Origin: Verrucomicrobiota bacterium
GTDB lineage: Bacteria; Verrucomicrobiota; Verrucomicrobiia; CAIQCK01
DNA length: 64,000 bases
Assembly: GCA_026397915.1 (NCBI GenBank)
Contig: JAPLTX010000051.1
Span: forward strand, 1-64,000
Reading direction: 5' to 3'
The translations under genes and the position numbers were made by a program. Within the stretch, counting starts at the first letter, position 1; every line of letters begins with the position of its first letter. This document shows positions 1 through 8,837 of the stretch, in pieces. The notes beneath the pieces were generated by a model. The model was not told the origin of the DNA. It ran no database searches and was given only the letters and a program-made list of their open reading frames with translations.

Positions 1-210
1 GAGCGCGTGAGCGAGCATCCAGAGCGCCGGAAACTTGCCGCAATCACCTCGCATCCATCGCTTCCCTCGCTCCGTGCGGTGTCTCATGCTCCCAGATTCT
101 CAGCCATCTCTACAATCCCGTCGTCGAAATCATTCACACCGAAGTCTTCTGTGCCCCAGCCCCTTTAATCAGCGGTTCCCTAAAGGCGGGACGTCTTTGC
201 GGGGCAAAAC
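1..210. other. gene-free leading stretch
   Basis: I see no supportable gene here. On the minus strand a short open tail ending at a TGA at 84-86 reads FDDGIVEMAENLGA, which looks protein-like, but it has no start or length to support a call. It could be the decayed end of a gene continuing from the ferredoxin side. Confidence 0.3.
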
Positions 211-245
211 GCAACGCCCCCCGCGGTGTTCGCGGAGGGCGTTGC
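211..245 (-). terminator. hairpin terminator after ferredoxin
   Basis: An inverted repeat (GCAACGCC ... GGCGTTGC with further G/C pairing inside) lies 22 bp downstream of the ferredoxin stop on the minus strand. It is followed on that strand by GTTTTG. The position and the strong stem fit an intrinsic terminator. The U tract is short, so efficiency is uncertain. Confidence 0.6.
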
Positions 246-266
246 AGAACTAAATTGGCCAAGCGA

Positions 267-500
267 CTACTCGCCGTCGCTGCCGATCGCTTCCACGGGG
301 CAGCCTTCCATGGCTTCTTTGCACCGGGCTTCTTCTTCCGGGGTGGTGGGCTGCTTGGAAACGAAGGAGTAGCCGCCATTTTCGTTTCGCGTAAAATGAT
401 CGGGCGCTGTCTCGCGGCAAAGGTCGCAGTCAATGCACTGGTCGTCCACATAGAACTTGCCGGGGACGTTGTCCGGATATTTTTTTGTTTTGTCTGCCAT
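267..500 (-). CDS. single-cluster [4Fe-4S] ferredoxin
   Basis: A 77-residue soluble electron carrier. Cys22, Cys25 and Cys28 form a CxxCxxC group. Cys67 in GCPVEAI supplies the fourth ligand, and Cys60 is an extra cysteine nearby. This is the pattern of small ferredoxins with one cubane cluster rather than the two-cluster 2[4Fe-4S] type. The start has a good AGGAGA ribosome site about 8 bases upstream. The gene stands alone: dxs ends more than 100 bp upstream, and a hairpin terminator follows. The redox partner cannot be told from the sequence. A link to the Fe-S enzymes of isoprenoid synthesis (IspG/IspH) is possible given the dxs neighbour, but this is only inference. Confidence 0.9.
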   Translation of the reverse strand: MADKTKKYPDNVPGKFYVDDQCIDCDLCRETAPDHFTRNENGGYSFVSKQPTTPEEEARCKEAMEGCPVEAIGSDGE

Positions 501-614
501 TTTTTAAGTCTCCTAGTTCAGTTTAGGGGCGCGAACCTAGCCGAAGTCCGCGCCGTAATTCAACTATAATTAATTGTTGCGGTAGCTTGCCGCCAGTTCA
601 GAGCTGCGTTTGCG

Positions 615-2531
615 TCACCTGACCGCCGCGACCACTTGGAAGCGCGGATCGCTCTGCCGCTCCTTCAGGATGGCAAGGATCTTCTCCACGCCGGCTTTCG
701 CGGTGACGCCATGGCGCTGACGAAGCACATCGTTATTGCTGGCCCACTCGACGAACTTGTCTGGCCAGCCCACGCGCGCAACGGGCGTCGAAATGCGCCG
801 GTCGGCCAGGCATTCGATCACCGCCGTGCCGAAGCCGCCGAGCACGTTGTGATCTTCGAACGTCAGCAATGCTTTGCACTGGCGCGCGTATCGCTCGACG
901 CACTCGGCGTCAAGCGGCTTGGCGAAACGTGCGTTGACGAGCGCGACGCTGAGGCCCGTCTCGGCCAGTTGGCGCGCGGCGTCTTGCGCCAGCGGCAACA
1001 TGGAACCATAGCTGAAGATGGCCACGTCATGGCCGTGCTGTAACACCTCGGCCTTGCCGACTTGAAGAATTTGCGGGTGTTCCTTGATCGGCACGCCCGC
1101 CGCCGCGCCGCGCGGGTAGCGGATGAACACCGGCTGGCTCAGCGTCAACGCCGTGGCGAACATATCCTGAAACTCGTCCTCGTCCTTCGGCTGCATCAGC
1201 ACGGTGTTCGGCACGCTGCGCCCGTAGGCGATGTCAAACAGTCCGTGGTGCGTCGGCCCGTCCCCGGCACTGAGGCCTGACCGGTCCATGCAGAAGATGA
1301 CCGGCAGCCCCTGCAACGCCACATCATGGATAATCATGTCGTAGGCGCGCTGTAGGAACGTCGAGTAGATCGCTACGACCGGCCGGAAACCCATCGTCGC
1401 CATGCCGGCCGCAAAAATCACCGCGTGTTCCTCGGCAATGCCAACGTCAAAGTAACGGTCTGGCATCTTGTCGCGCAGCTTGTTCAGCCCGGTGCCGCTC
1501 GGCATCGCACCGGTGATGCCAACCAGCTTCGATTGCGTCTGGCAAAACTTCAGCATGATGTCGCCGAAAACGTCCTGCCAGGCCGGCGCGCTGACCGTGG
1601 TGCTCTTGCTCTTGCCGGTAACCGGGTCGTAAGGCGAGCAACCGTGGAATTTCTCCGGATTGTTCAGCGCGAAATGCGCGCCTTTGCCCTTCGTTGTGCG
1701 GATATGCAGCAGCACCGGCTCCTCGGACCGCTTGCAAAACTCCAGATTGGCAATGACCGCCTTCAGGTCATGTCCGTCAATCGGTCCGAGGTAACGCAGG
1801 CCGAGTTCCTCAAAGATAACGCTGGGAAACAACATGCTCTTGGCGGCTTCCTCGGCCCTGCGTTCCAGCGTCAATAGCCGGTCGCCGAACGGCACCTTCT
1901 TCAGGAAGCTGTTGAAGTCCTTGTGCATCCGGTTATAGGTCGGATTGGTGACGATGCGGTTCAAATACTGCGAGATGGCGCCGACGTTCTTGTCAATGGA
2001 CCGCTCGTTGTCGTTGAGAATGACGATGAGGCGTTTGGTGGTCTGCTTGACGTTGTTCATCGCCTCGTAAGTCACGCCGCAGGTCAGCGCCGCGTCGCCA
2101 ATCAGCGCCACGATGTGCTCGTCCGTGCCAGCCTTGTCGCGGGCCGCAGCCATGCCGAGCGCCGCTGAGAGCGCCGTGCCGGCATGCCCTGCGCCGAATG
2201 AATCATGCGGGCCTTCGCTTCGCACCATGAAACCACACAGACCGTCGGTCTGCCGGACCGTCGCCAGACGGTCGCCCCGGCCCGTCAGCATCTTGTGGAC
2301 GTAGCACTGGTGCGTCACGTCCATCAGGATGCGGTCCTTTGGGCTTTCGAAAACCTTGTGGAAGGCGATCGTCGCCTCCACAACGCCGAGATTGGGGCCA
2401 AGATGGCCGCCGGTGTCGGCAAGCGTGTTGATAAGCGTGTCGCGGATTTCCTGCGCCAGCTCCGTCAATTGCTCGACGTTCAGCTTTCTGACATCAGCAG
2501 GCGATTGGATGTTGTCCAAATACTTTCCCAT
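615..2531 (-). CDS. dxs: 1-deoxy-D-xylulose-5-phosphate synthase
   Basis: Condenses pyruvate and glyceraldehyde 3-phosphate to DXP, the first step of the MEP isoprenoid pathway and a source of thiamine and pyridoxal precursors. At 638 residues it is full length. It has the N-terminal ThDP domain with the GGHLGPNLG start and a GDAALTCG...LNDN metal-ThDP motif, the central Pyr domain with GIAEEHAV holding the catalytic Glu, and a transketolase C-terminal domain. The usual GDGAMT is GDAALT here, a mild variant. It lies 24 bp behind xseB on the same strand, an arrangement resembling the common xseB-ispA-dxs operon but with ispA missing. Confidence 0.96.
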   Translation of the reverse strand: MGKYLDNIQSPADVRKLNVEQLTELAQEIRDTLINTLADTGGHLGPNLGVVEATIAFHKVFESPKDRILMDVTHQCYVHKMLTGRGDRLATVRQTDGLCGFMVRSEGPHDSFGAGHAGTALSAALGMAAARDKAGTDEHIVALIGDAALTCGVTYEAMNNVKQTTKRLIVILNDNERSIDKNVGAISQYLNRIVTNPTYNRMHKDFNSFLKKVPFGDRLLTLERRAEEAAKSMLFPSVIFEELGLRYLGPIDGHDLKAVIANLEFCKRSEEPVLLHIRTTKGKGAHFALNNPEKFHGCSPYDPVTGKSKSTTVSAPAWQDVFGDIMLKFCQTQSKLVGITGAMPSGTGLNKLRDKMPDRYFDVGIAEEHAVIFAAGMATMGFRPVVAIYSTFLQRAYDMIIHDVALQGLPVIFCMDRSGLSAGDGPTHHGLFDIAYGRSVPNTVLMQPKDEDEFQDMFATALTLSQPVFIRYPRGAAAGVPIKEHPQILQVGKAEVLQHGHDVAIFSYGSMLPLAQDAARQLAETGLSVALVNARFAKPLDAECVERYARQCKALLTFEDHNVLGGFGTAVIECLADRRISTPVARVGWPDKFVEWASNNDVLRQRHGVTAKAGVEKILAILKERQSDPRFQVVAAVR

Positions 2532-2555
2532 AACAGTCCCAAGAAAACCTCTCGG

Positions 2556-2900
2556 CTAAAACAGCTTTCCTTCCTTGTCCTTGGCCGCGCTTGTCCGGGT
2601 GGATTCCACGCCCGGCACCGGCTCAAACGCCTCTGTCGTCGCCGTGCCGTCTTTCTTCTTGGCCAGAATTTCGATCTTCTTTTCGGCTTCTTCCAGCTTT
2701 TGTGCGCAGAACCGCACCAGCCGGGTGCCTTCCTCGAACTTGCTGACCACGCTATCCAACGGCAGTTCCGCCGACTCCATGTCGGCGACGATCTTCTCCA
2801 GCCGCTCCAGCGCCTGTTCGAACTTCAGGCCCTCAGCAGCTTGATCGCCTGCCGGCACGGCCGGTTGCGTCTCACCAGACTTCCTGCGTGTTGTTGCCAT
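2556..2900 (-). CDS. xseB: exodeoxyribonuclease VII small subunit
   Basis: Small partner of the XseA nuclease that degrades single-stranded DNA to oligonucleotides. The core FEQALERLEKIVADMES...LPLDSVVSKFEEGTRLVRFCAQKLEEAEKKI is the helical-hairpin signature of the family; the usual tyrosine before the Gly-Leu region is replaced. I start at the ATG beginning MATTRRK (114 residues) because the 22 residues of the longer frame are not XseB-like. The C-terminal tail of about 35 residues is longer than usual. It probably forms one transcript with dxs. xseA is not in the window. Confidence 0.88.
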   Translation of the reverse strand: MATTRRKSGETQPAVPAGDQAAEGLKFEQALERLEKIVADMESAELPLDSVVSKFEEGTRLVRFCAQKLEEAEKKIEILAKKKDGTATTEAFEPVPGVESTRTSAAKDKEGKLF

Positions 2901-3106
2901 AAGGAAAAGCTCGTGGAAACTAGCATCCTGAAGCACCGGCGTCGAGTAGAACGTGCAAGGTCGCATGATGGCTCAACGCCGCCATCAGCCCTTTCCTGGT
3001 CTTTCTGATGGTTCTGGTTTCCGGCTCTGGCTGAATCCCGCGCTCGGCCATCGTTGAATCTTGCCTTGGCCAGAGGAATCCCGGTGTGCCAATCTACGGC
3101 CATCTT

Positions 3107-4357
3107 ATGCGAACGATTATTCACGTGGTTTGCTGGACAGCGTGGGCGGTGTGTGGCAACGCCACGTGGGCCGATGATTGGCCGTGCTTCATGGGGCCGA
3201 CACATGACGGCGTCTCCGCGGAAACGAACTTGGTGACGAGTTGGACGGAGAGCGGACCGCCGCTGGTTTGGAAGATGGATGTCGGCGCGTCCTACAGTGC
3301 GCCGTCGGTAGTGAAGAACGCGTTATTTCTGTTCCATCGCCTCCGCAACGAGGAAGTGCTGGAGTGTCTGGACACCGCCACCGGCGCACGGCGATGGAAG
3401 GCTGCGTATCCCACCGACTACGTGGACCGCTACGGTTACAACGGCGGCCCGCGTTGCACGCCGTTGGTGGCGGGCGACCAAGTGTTCACCTTCGGCGCGG
3501 CAGGAAAGTTCTGCTGCTTCAACGCAAAGACCGGCGCGGTGGTCTGGCAGCGCAACCTCAACGAGGATCTCGCCGTGCCGCAAAACTTCTTCGGTGTCGG
3601 CAGTTCGCCGCTGCTCGAAGGCAAGTTGCTGATCGTGAACACCGGTGGCCCCAACGGCGCGGGCGTCGTCGCGCTCGACCGCGACACCGGCAAGGCCGTC
3701 TGGCGGGCAACTGATGAGGGCGCTAGCTATGCATCGCCGATGTGCGCGACCATCGGCAGCCAGCGCTTCGCGTTCGTCTTCGGGCGTGGCGGTCTTGTGG
3801 CGCTCGACCCGGCGGACGGCAAGCTCTTCTGGCGTTTTCCGTTCCGCTCGAAGCTCCACGAATCCGTCAACGCCGCATCGCCGGTCATTGCGGGCGACCG
3901 CGTGTTCGTGTCGGCGTCGTATCACACCGGCGGCGCGCTGTTGCGCGTGCGCAAGGACGGCTACGACACGGTTTGGCGCGACGAAGTGATGTCCAACCAT
4001 TGGGCCACTTCCATCCTTCGCGACGGTTATCTCTACGGCTTCAACGGCCGTCACGAGGAAGGCACCACACTCCGCTGTGTCGAACTGGCAACCGGGAAGT
4101 TGATGTGGGAACAGGCGAAGCTCACCCGTTGCTCGATGATCCGCGCCGACGGCCGGTTCATCATCCTCACCGAATGGGGCCGGCTGATGCTGGCGCGCCT
4201 GACGCCGCAAGGTTGCGAGATCATCAGCACCGCGCAGGTCCTCGACCCTCAACGGCACAGTTATATCGCACCGGTGCTGGCCGGCGGTTTTCTCTACGTC
4301 CGCAACGAAATACAACTGCGTTGCTTCGACATCCGCGCGAACCGGAAGAAGAATTGA
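3107..4357 (+). CDS. exported PQQ-type beta-propeller protein
   Basis: Begins MRTIIHVVCWTAWAVCGNATWAD, a signal peptide, then enters repeats of the form ALD..TGK.VWR, CLDTATGARRW, CFNAKTGAVVW and ALDPADGKLFWRF. These are the blades of a PQQ-like (pyrrolo-quinoline quinone dehydrogenase type) eight-bladed propeller. There is no dehydrogenase catalytic or heme motif, so it is probably a periplasmic binding or scaffold protein rather than an enzyme. Such proteins are abundant in Verrucomicrobiota and Planctomycetota. The ATG at 3107 is preferred over 3086 because it places the charged residue at the head of the signal. The sugar isomerase follows after 23 bp, likely in one operon. Confidence 0.82.
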   Translation: MRTIIHVVCWTAWAVCGNATWADDWPCFMGPTHDGVSAETNLVTSWTESGPPLVWKMDVGASYSAPSVVKNALFLFHRLRNEEVLECLDTATGARRWKAAYPTDYVDRYGYNGGPRCTPLVAGDQVFTFGAAGKFCCFNAKTGAVVWQRNLNEDLAVPQNFFGVGSSPLLEGKLLIVNTGGPNGAGVVALDRDTGKAVWRATDEGASYASPMCATIGSQRFAFVFGRGGLVALDPADGKLFWRFPFRSKLHESVNAASPVIAGDRVFVSASYHTGGALLRVRKDGYDTVWRDEVMSNHWATSILRDGYLYGFNGRHEEGTTLRCVELATGKLMWEQAKLTRCSMIRADGRFIILTEWGRLMLARLTPQGCEIISTAQVLDPQRHSYIAPVLAGGFLYVRNEIQLRCFDIRANRKKN

Positions 4358-4380
4358 CCCGAAGATAAGGAGACGACCTC

Positions 4381-5292
4381 ATGCTCACCCGCCGCCAGTT
4401 TCTCCAACAAACCGCCGCCACTGCCGCGCTTGCCGCCCTTCCGTCGTCATCGCGCGCCGGCGGCGCCGGCATCAGCCTCGGCTTCAGCCTCTACGGCATG
4501 AAGACCGTGCCGCTGGACGATGCGTTGCGCACGTGCGCGGAGATCGGCTACCGCAACGTCGAGTTCGCTCTCAACCCCGGCTTCCCGACCGAGCCGAAGC
4601 TGTTGTCCGCCGAGGCGCGCAAGAACCTCCGCAGCCGGCTCGCGTCGCTGCGGCTCGATCTCTCCGCGCTGATGCTCAACATAAGTCTTACGGCGGACGA
4701 CGCAGCGCACGCGAAGAACCTCGACGCCCTCAAAGCCGCCGTGCAGCTTGCCCAAGACCTCGCGCCCCAACAACCACCGGTCGTCGAAACGGTGCTCGGC
4801 GGCAAGCCGGCGGAGTGGGACAACGTCAAGGACCGCATGGCCGAACGCCTTCAATCGTGGGCTGCTGTCGCCACAGCGGGCCGGACCACGCTGGCGATCA
4901 AGGCGCACGTTGGCAACGCGGTCAACTCGCCGGAGCGTCTGCTCTGGCTCATCGAAAAGGCCCACAGCCCGGCGGTCAAGGCCACCTACGACTACAGCCA
5001 CTTCCAGCTGGCAGGCATTCCGCTCGCAGACAGCCTGAAGGCGCTACTGCCGCAGACACGATTCATTCATCTGAAAGACGCCACTGGCGACGCGAAGAAG
5101 TTCCAGTTCCTTCTCCCCGGTGAAGGAAAGACGGATTACGCCACCTACTTCAAACTTCTCAAGCAATTCGGTTACAGCGGCCCTGTTGTCGTCGAGGTAA
5201 GCGGGCAGATTTTCAACAAGCTCGGCTACGATGCCAACGCTGCCGCGAAGAAATGTTTCGCGGTCCTCTCCGCCGCGCTGGCGCGCGCGTGA
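4381..5292 (+). CDS. Tat-exported sugar phosphate isomerase/epimerase-like protein
   Basis: 303 residues. Starts MLTRRQFLQQTAATAALAA, a twin-arginine signal (TRRQFL), preceded by an AGGAGA ribosome site. The mature part is an AP-endonuclease-2-type TIM barrel: GFSLYGMKTVPLDDALRTCAEIGYRNVEFAL near the start, then YDYSHFQLAG and FIHLKDATG, which carry typical metal-binding Asp/His positions of the xylose-isomerase-like superfamily. Export in a folded state fits Tat use. The substrate is unknown. It sits directly behind the PQQ-type protein and converges with the glycosidase-like gene at 5305. Confidence 0.85.
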   Translation: MLTRRQFLQQTAATAALAALPSSSRAGGAGISLGFSLYGMKTVPLDDALRTCAEIGYRNVEFALNPGFPTEPKLLSAEARKNLRSRLASLRLDLSALMLNISLTADDAAHAKNLDALKAAVQLAQDLAPQQPPVVETVLGGKPAEWDNVKDRMAERLQSWAAVATAGRTTLAIKAHVGNAVNSPERLLWLIEKAHSPAVKATYDYSHFQLAGIPLADSLKALLPQTRFIHLKDATGDAKKFQFLLPGEGKTDYATYFKLLKQFGYSGPVVVEVSGQIFNKLGYDANAAAKKCFAVLSAALARA

Positions 5293-5304
5293 CGCTAGCG
5301 GCTG

Positions 5305-7392
5305 CTACTCCGTCCAAACTTCCAGAAGTCCCACCGGCGGTGACTCCTTGGGAACAAACAGGTGTCCCAACGTGCTCGTGACCTCTATGACGATTTCGTT
5401 TCGGCCCGCACGCCCCGCTCCGCATAGGTCGAACCGGAACGGCGGCCACGCGCAAAGTCCGAGGTCTTTGCCGTTCCAGATCGCGCGCACCGGATAGCCG
5501 CCGCTGTTCACGCCCAGACACTTTGGAACTGCTTCAAAGTTCACCTCGGCTCGGTAGCGCCCCGTGCCGCAAAGAGCAGGAAATCCTTGCGATCGCCAGT
5601 CGCCCAGCTTGATTGTCTTCGGTAGCGCGATCAAATGTCCCTGTTCATCCACCGCGAAATCGCCCCACAGAATCAGTGCGGGCAGGAACTTCAGCGGCTT
5701 CGGCTCAGCCGTCTCCACTTCAAAACGATTTTCGCCGACGCGCAGCAGCGTGGCTACCGGGATGCGCCGGTAACTCAGATCGAATCGCCGGTCGGTGGGC
5801 GCGGAGTCCAGATTGATGGCCATGCCGTTGATGCGCAGGCTGCGCACGAGCTGCGATTGCACGGACAGTTCCTCCACGCGCGGCAGGACGGCGATGTTCA
5901 AAACCGGCTGGTCGAGCCGCACTGAGTTTAGTCCTTTGACGCTGAAGCTCCATTCCGCTTCCAGATTGTGACGCGTTGTGGCCACGGCGGGAACGGCATT
6001 TCCCGGCTCCAGCCGTGCGCGGATGGCTTCGCGCGCCGCTGCGACGAACTTCTCCGTCATCGCCTTCAGCGCCGCTGACCGCGTCGGCGCCGGACCCGCC
6101 GCGGTCCAGAGTTCCTCGTCCGAGGGCCACGGCACGCCCAGCGGTTTGGCCGCGCGAGCGCGCTCGGCCGCCCCACCCACATAATCGGCATAAACCTTCG
6201 CGCCGTCGCGGAACCACGGTTGCTGCGGCCCAAAGACGCCGCAATACTCGCGCTTGAACACGCCACCCCGCAAATCGAAAGGGCATATCGCCAGCACGTA
6301 GCGGTCCACGCCGCACGCCGCGCACAGGTCCACCATCTTTCGCATGGTCTCCATGCTCATGCTCGGCGGGCCGAGCGCATAGACCTCCACCATCCGTTCG
6401 CGGGCGGCGAGTTCGGCGATGGCGGCGAGGGTCATCGCCTCGCACTTGGCCGGGTCCGTGCGCGTGCTGATCTCGTCAATGCCGGGGATGCCCTGCGTGG
6501 CAAGCTGTCGCCGCAAGCTGCCGTTGTAGGCCACTTGCGTGCCGAAGCTGTGCTCGCCCAAGAAGTGGCCGCTGAACGCGATCTTGTGCGTCTCGCACCA
6601 GCGCGCGATGGGCGCGACCCACGCGTCATGGAATACGCGCGCATAAGCCGCCCAGTAATCGTGCCACAGCGGCGAGCGCGCGACATCGCCGGCGCTTGCG
6701 AGCCGTTGGCGGAAATCTCCGCCGAGCACCATGTCCATCGCCGCCGACCACGTCACATGCCACGCCGCGCCGCCGGGTTTGCGCGGCTGGTGCTGGCCGG
6801 CCAGCGAAGGCTCGTCTGTGAAGATGGCCCGCACCGTCGAGCCGAAGAACTTGCCGATGGCCGCGGCGTATCGCTCGTGCGTCACCGCCAGAAACCGTTG
6901 CGTGGCTTCGGGCAGCAGTAGGTTGGCGCTGCCGGGCACGCGCTCGATGCGACTCTTGCCGTCCTTCTCAACGTGCAACACCTGCGCTTCCAGTTCCTCG
7001 TGGCCTTTTGTGATAAGCCCCTTGGCATGGCCGCTCGGCCAAGTGAACTCGTCGTAGAGCCACACCTCCATCTTCCGCGCCGCCGCCTGCTCGACGATGA
7101 ACCGGATTCGCTCGAACCACGCTTCGCTGAGATACTCGAGTTCCAGTCCCCATCGCGGATAAAGCACCACGCCCCAGCCCGCGTCGCGATACAAGTCGAG
7201 TTGGCGGCGCACGTCGTCCGACTTCAGTGTGCCGGTGAGCGCCCACATTGCCAGCGGCGCTGCGGGTCGTTTCACGGGCGCCGCCGTGGCTGCTTGACTG
7301 CTTTGAAGGAGCGGCGCCAAGCCCGCTGTTGCCACTCCACCGAGACTTCGCGCCAGAAACTCGCGTCGCGAAAAAGATGAGCCGGCTTTCAT
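5305..7392 (-). CDS. Tat-exported glycosyl hydrolase-like protein
   Basis: 695 residues beginning with a Tat signal (FSRREFLARSLGG). A TIM-barrel-like region follows, with YRDAGWGVVLYPRWGLE and a WLYDEFTWPSGHAKG motif of the kind found in GH106/GH2-related glycosidases, where an acidic residue follows Tyr-Asp. The C-terminal third (WGDFAVDEQG..., GYPVRAIWNGKDLGLCAWPPFRFDL, NEIVIEVTSTLGH) is a jelly-roll sugar-binding domain as seen at the end of GH106 rhamnosidases. It is therefore probably an exported alpha-L-rhamnosidase-like enzyme, with unproven specificity. PIG-L deacetylase lies upstream on the same strand with a 27-bp gap. Confidence 0.75.
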   Translation of the reverse strand: MKAGSSFSRREFLARSLGGVATAGLAPLLQSSQAATAAPVKRPAAPLAMWALTGTLKSDDVRRQLDLYRDAGWGVVLYPRWGLELEYLSEAWFERIRFIVEQAAARKMEVWLYDEFTWPSGHAKGLITKGHEELEAQVLHVEKDGKSRIERVPGSANLLLPEATQRFLAVTHERYAAAIGKFFGSTVRAIFTDEPSLAGQHQPRKPGGAAWHVTWSAAMDMVLGGDFRQRLASAGDVARSPLWHDYWAAYARVFHDAWVAPIARWCETHKIAFSGHFLGEHSFGTQVAYNGSLRRQLATQGIPGIDEISTRTDPAKCEAMTLAAIAELAARERMVEVYALGPPSMSMETMRKMVDLCAACGVDRYVLAICPFDLRGGVFKREYCGVFGPQQPWFRDGAKVYADYVGGAAERARAAKPLGVPWPSDEELWTAAGPAPTRSAALKAMTEKFVAAAREAIRARLEPGNAVPAVATTRHNLEAEWSFSVKGLNSVRLDQPVLNIAVLPRVEELSVQSQLVRSLRINGMAINLDSAPTDRRFDLSYRRIPVATLLRVGENRFEVETAEPKPLKFLPALILWGDFAVDEQGHLIALPKTIKLGDWRSQGFPALCGTGRYRAEVNFEAVPKCLGVNSGGYPVRAIWNGKDLGLCAWPPFRFDLCGAGRAGRNEIVIEVTSTLGHLFVPKESPPVGLLEVWTE

Positions 7393-7419
7393 GTGCGTCT
7401 TTCCACAACACCGCCGCTG

Positions 7420-8388
7420 CTATTTCCTAAACGTCGGGAACAGCTTTTTCAGTTCCGCAATCGAAGGCCGGCGGCCGTATTCGCACAGCTCGAACGCCTC
7501 GGCGTGCTTCACCTTCTTGCCCTGCTCCTCGCCATACAGTTCGATCAGCCGGGCGCGATACTGGTTGGCCGTGGCCGCGAACCGGTTGCGGAGCCGCTCA
7601 CGCACGGCGTCCATGCGCTTGGCGTATTCCTCCTGCGTTTTCGGCACCAGCCGCTCGTCGCCGCCGCAGCAACCCTCGATCATCTGCGACTCCAGCATCG
7701 CGATGGCGTTGACCTTCTTCTCGATGGCGTCGTCAATCGAAACCACGATGTCCGGCCGGAACGGATTCGGCCGCTCGAAACTGTCGGAATAGTAGAGAAA
7801 CACCGGGTTCTTCGCCAGATAAGGCACGTCCGGGCAGAAGAAAGGCACCGTTACCATGAACGCCGCGTCCTGCACGAGAATGCCCGTGTAGCGATGGTCG
7901 GGGTGATAATCGTTGGAACGTGGCGCCAGCACGATGTCGGCTTTCCAGTCGCGGATGAGCCGCGTGATGATCCGCCGGTTTTCCAACGTGGGCATCAGCT
8001 CGCCGTCGTGGATGTCGAGCACCTCCGCCGTCGCGCCGAGCGCCGCGTCGCACTTCCGCACCTCGGCCAGCCGCCGCTGCGCGAGCGTCCCGCCCGCCTG
8101 GCTCCAGTGGCCAACATCGCCATTGGTCGTCGAGACCAGCTTGACGTGATGGCCCTGCGCCGCCCACAACGCGCCCACACCGCCCGCCTTCAACTCCGAG
8201 TCGTCCGGATGCGCGCCGAAAGCGATGATGGAGAGCTTGCCGTCCTCGCGCGGCGCAGCCGCCGGCGGTTTCTTGCCGGTGGCCAGCGTGGCGTTCCACG
8301 CTTCATCCGCGCAGTTCGCGCCGCTCACGAAAACGAAACTTGCCGCCGCCAAAACGATTCCCGAAACAAACCAGTTCTTTCCATTCAT
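7420..8388 (-). CDS. exported PIG-L family N-deacetylase
   Basis: 322 residues from the ATG at 8388, which has GGAGA upstream and opens a clear signal peptide (WFVSGIVLAAASFVFVSGANC). The mature part has the LmbE/PIG-L zinc signature AHPDD (His60, Asp62, Asp63) and a downstream HPDHR motif supplying the other histidine. The family removes N-acetyl groups from amino sugars such as GlcNAc-inositol or mycothiol precursors. An exported form next to glycosidase-like genes suggests action on glycan-derived amino sugars. The frame stays open upstream to 8826, but that part is the relic described at 8550-8735, not the protein. Confidence 0.87.
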   Translation of the reverse strand: MNGKNWFVSGIVLAAASFVFVSGANCADEAWNATLATGKKPPAAAPREDGKLSIIAFGAHPDDSELKAGGVGALWAAQGHHVKLVSTTNGDVGHWSQAGGTLAQRRLAEVRKCDAALGATAEVLDIHDGELMPTLENRRIITRLIRDWKADIVLAPRSNDYHPDHRYTGILVQDAAFMVTVPFFCPDVPYLAKNPVFLYYSDSFERPNPFRPDIVVSIDDAIEKKVNAIAMLESQMIEGCCGGDERLVPKTQEEYAKRMDAVRERLRNRFAATANQYRARLIELYGEEQGKKVKHAEAFELCEYGRRPSIAELKKLFPTFRK

Positions 8389-8549
8389 GGGGTTATTCTC
8401 CTTGCGTGCGCTGACCGGACTCGCGTCCATGCCGCCATCGCATTGTTCTTCAGGGCTTCCTTGAACATCGGCCGCAGTGTAGTCACCAACCACCCCATCG
8501 CAAGAGCCAAATCTCTCCAACGCCCAACGCCCCCGCCGTTGACGCTGGC

Positions 8550-8735
8550 AGCCGCTTTGCCTGCATTGCGCACACTCAAAGACCCCGCGCAGCACAATTT
8601 CCGTGACAAGACGATGAGCCTCCAATGGCCGTAAGTGGTGGCGAAGCGTTCGCGATAAACGCGCCCGAACTCGGCGAAGTGGCGGTCGAGCAGTTGGAAC
8701 ATAGGCGAGTCGCGCGGTCGGCGGGGCGGTAGAAC
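8550..8735 (-). pseudogene. relic of an IS91-type transposase N-terminus
   Basis: Read on the minus strand, 8702-8619 encodes FQLLDRHFAEFGRVYRERF followed by ATTYGHWR, which resembles the N-terminal zinc-binding part of IS91-family transposases (HF..FE.VY.ERF...YG.WR). The sense then continues in a different frame as RPLEAHRLVTEIVLRGVFECAQC, so at least one frameshift is present. No start, catalytic Tyr or element ends can be seen. This is the only recognisable content of the 449-bp gap between the deacetylase and kinase genes. A second IS91-like relic lies near 53 kb. Confidence 0.5.
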
Positions 8736-8837
8736 GGCGCGGCACTGCCCTCTGAAGGCCAGACAAGAAACTTTCAGGGAGGCCGAAAACCTTGTTTCCT
8801 GTCTCGTCAAGCTGCGTTAGTATCATGAGGTGGTGCG

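Noticed and set aside
3323-4315. 330-codon open frame antisense to the PQQ-type protein
   Set aside because: Shadow frame of a GC-rich gene; His/Arg/Ala-rich sequence with no fold pattern.
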